From contig DAOWDW010000078.1 of NCBI GenBank assembly GCA_030638845.1, positions 1 through 6,994 of the forward strand: a stretch of 6,994 bases of DNA. Reading direction: 5' to 3'. A model generated the notes under the pieces. It was not told where the DNA came from, searched no databases, and saw only the letters and a list, made by a program, of their open reading frames with translations. Numbering within the stretch: position 1 is the first letter of the stretch; every line of letters begins with the position of its first letter. The position numbers and the translations under genes were made by a program. This document shows, in pieces, positions 5,906-6,994 of this stretch. Source of the stretch: Candidatus Peregrinibacteria bacterium. Its GTDB lineage: Bacteria > Patescibacteriota > Gracilibacteria > Peribacterales > Peribacteraceae.

Positions 5906-5959
5906 TAAAATACTTAAATCATATGTAGGAAAAAATAATAAGTCTGCTAAAGTATTTTA
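5906..5959. repeat. 10-bp perfect inverted repeat in the mnmA-prfA divergent region
   Basis: TAAAATACTT (5906-5915) and AAGTATTTTA (5950-5959) are perfect reverse complements separated by 34 bp. The right arm ends two bases before the prfA ATG, and the left arm begins 20 bp upstream of the mnmA ATG. -10-like hexamers for both directions lie in this area: AATAAT (5934-5939, plus) and TAAAAT (5900-5895, minus). A shared operator is conceivable, but arms made mostly of A and T can arise by chance in such DNA. Confidence 0.4.
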
Positions 5960-5960
5960 G

Positions 5961-6994
5961 ATGATAGAGAAAATACGTGCATTGGCGAAGGAATATGAAG
6001 ATTTAAATGAACAACTTAAAGATACTGCTATTCATTCAGATCCGAAGAAAATTGCTACTATTGGCAAAAGGATTGCAGAATTAGAGCCTCTTATTATTCA
6101 TCTAAATGAATATGATGAATGCCAGAAGGCAATTGTATTTGCAAATAGTGAAATAGATGATAATGAACTTAAGGAAATGGCAGAAGAAGAAGCAAATTCT
6201 GCAAAGGAAAGATTGAAAATTCTTGAGTTAGAACTTCAAAAGTATCTTGTTCCAAAAGATCCAGATGATGATAGATCTGTAATACTAGAAATAAGAGCAG
6301 GTACAGGAGGGGAAGAAGCGGCATTATTTGCTGCAGAACTTTTACGCATGTACTTAAGATTTGCAGAAGAGATGTCTTGGAAGACAGAGCTAATGAATAA
6401 GGCAGATGCAGATGCTGGCGGTATAAAAGAGGCTATATGTTCCATAGAAGGAAATAACGTTTATGGAGCTCTTAAGTTTGAGTCTGGTGTTCATCGTGTT
6501 CAACGTATTCCTGCTACAGAAAACAAGGGTCGAGTTCATACATCTGCTGCTTCGGTAGCAATTTTGCCTAAGGTTGAGGATGTTGATGTGGTAATTAATG
6601 AAGCTGACTTAAGAATAGATGTTTTTCGTTCTAGTGGACCAGGTGGTCAATCTGTAAATACTACAGATTCTGCAGTTAGAATTTCGCATGAACCTACGGG
6701 AATTACTGTTTCATGTCAGGATGAGAAATCTCAGTTAAAGAATAAGAATAAGGCTTTAGGAATACTTCGTTCTAGACTTTATGAACATGAAAAAGAAAAA
6801 CAAGCCAAAGAAAGAGGGGATATGAGATCTGGACAAATTGGTTCTGGAGATAGAAGTGAAAAAATACGTACGTATAATTTCCCTCAGGATAGAGTTACAG
6901 ACCATAGACTTGGAAAAAACTTTAATAATATAACGGGAGTAATGGAGGGTGAGATAAAAGATATATTAGAAGCTCTTCATGAAAAAGAAGTGCA
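5961..6994 (+). CDS. prfA: Peptide chain release factor 1 (RF1), cut by the right window edge
   Basis: RF1 recognises UAA and UAG in the ribosomal A site and triggers peptidyl-tRNA hydrolysis. The window holds 344 complete codons; E. coli RF1 has 360 residues, so only the extreme C-terminus is missing. The N-terminal helical domain (1-100) ends in LVPKDPDDDR. It is followed by RAGTGGEEAALFA (112-124), FESGVHRVQRIPATE (173-187) and FRSSGPGGQSVNTTDS (222-237), then GSGDRSEKIRTYNFPQDRVTDHR (294-316). The PAT tripeptide (184-186) marks stop-codon specificity as RF1, since RF2 has SPF. The GGQ (228-230) catalyses hydrolysis. An in-frame TAG at 5958-5960 immediately precedes the ATG, so the start cannot lie further upstream. 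There is no Shine-Dalgarno sequence. Downstream context is outside the window; prfA is often followed by prmC, the enzyme that methylates the GGQ glutamine, but this cannot be checked here. Confidence 0.97.
   Translation, partial: MIEKIRALAKEYEDLNEQLKDTAIHSDPKKIATIGKRIAELEPLIIHLNEYDECQKAIVFANSEIDDNELKEMAEEEANSAKERLKILELELQKYLVPKDPDDDRSVILEIRAGTGGEEAALFAAELLRMYLRFAEEMSWKTELMNKADADAGGIKEAICSIEGNNVYGALKFESGVHRVQRIPATENKGRVHTSAASVAILPKVEDVDVVINEADLRIDVFRSSGPGGQSVNTTDSAVRISHEPTGITVSCQDEKSQLKNKNKALGILRSRLYEHEKEKQAKERGDMRSGQIGSGDRSEKIRTYNFPQDRVTDHRLGKNFNNITGVMEGEIKDILEALHEKEV

Noticed and set aside
1182..6994. UGA reassigned to glycine, as in Gracilibacteria and SR1, because the four visible stop codons are TAA, TAG, TAA and TAG and RF1 is present.
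   Set aside because: No in-frame TGA occurs in about 1,900 codons of conserved genes, and glycines are written GGN. Four stop codons are too few to show avoidance of TGA as a stop.

Overview
The window is A+T-rich bacterial DNA that uses the standard code: no in-frame TGA occurs in any gene read here. It carries six protein genes, two of them cut by the window edges, and one tRNA gene. The SLH-repeat surface protein, the class D/E-like sortase, the lack of Shine-Dalgarno sequences and the compact layout suggest a member of the Patescibacteria (Candidate Phyla Radiation, perhaps near Peregrinibacteria or Gracilibacteria). That placement is an inference from gene content, not a demonstrated assignment.

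Layout from left to right. Positions 1-1053 (minus) hold the N-terminal third of carB, the large subunit of carbamoyl-phosphate synthase. A 128-bp divergent promoter region separates it from a small secreted protein with three SLH repeats (1182-2012, plus). That gene converges on an EamA-type membrane transporter (2125-3045, minus). The gap between them is filled by two facing arrays of a degenerate 8-bp repeat. Upstream of the transporter lie its extended -10 promoter and a tRNA-Leu(UAA) gene with an encoded CCA end (3232-3320, minus). Just upstream of the tRNA is a 25-bp copy of the tRNA 5' end plus its flank, joined to a G+C-richer hairpin. Next comes a 7-bp tandem array touching the stop codon of a membrane-anchored sortase (3482-4696, minus). 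Then come mnmA, the tRNA 2-thiouridylase (4801-5886, minus), and, divergently, prfA, release factor 1 (5961 to the right edge, plus).

Functional picture. mnmA, prfA and tRNA-Leu belong to translation, and carB to pyrimidine and arginine precursor synthesis. The SLH protein and the sortase both concern the cell surface, but the SLH protein has no sorting signal, so it is not an evident sortase substrate. There is no obvious multi-gene operon; mnmA and the sortase gene are codirectional but 104 bp apart.

No defence system, CRISPR array, transposase or phage gene is present. The least ordinary parts are the non-coding ones: the two kinds of degenerate tandem arrays at gene 3' ends, and the duplicated tRNA 5' end with its hairpin. 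Among the proteins, the CAD-like sequence type of CarB, the lengthened loops in two SLH repeats and the long N-terminal tail of the sortase deserve attention. No gap between genes exceeds 300 bp.
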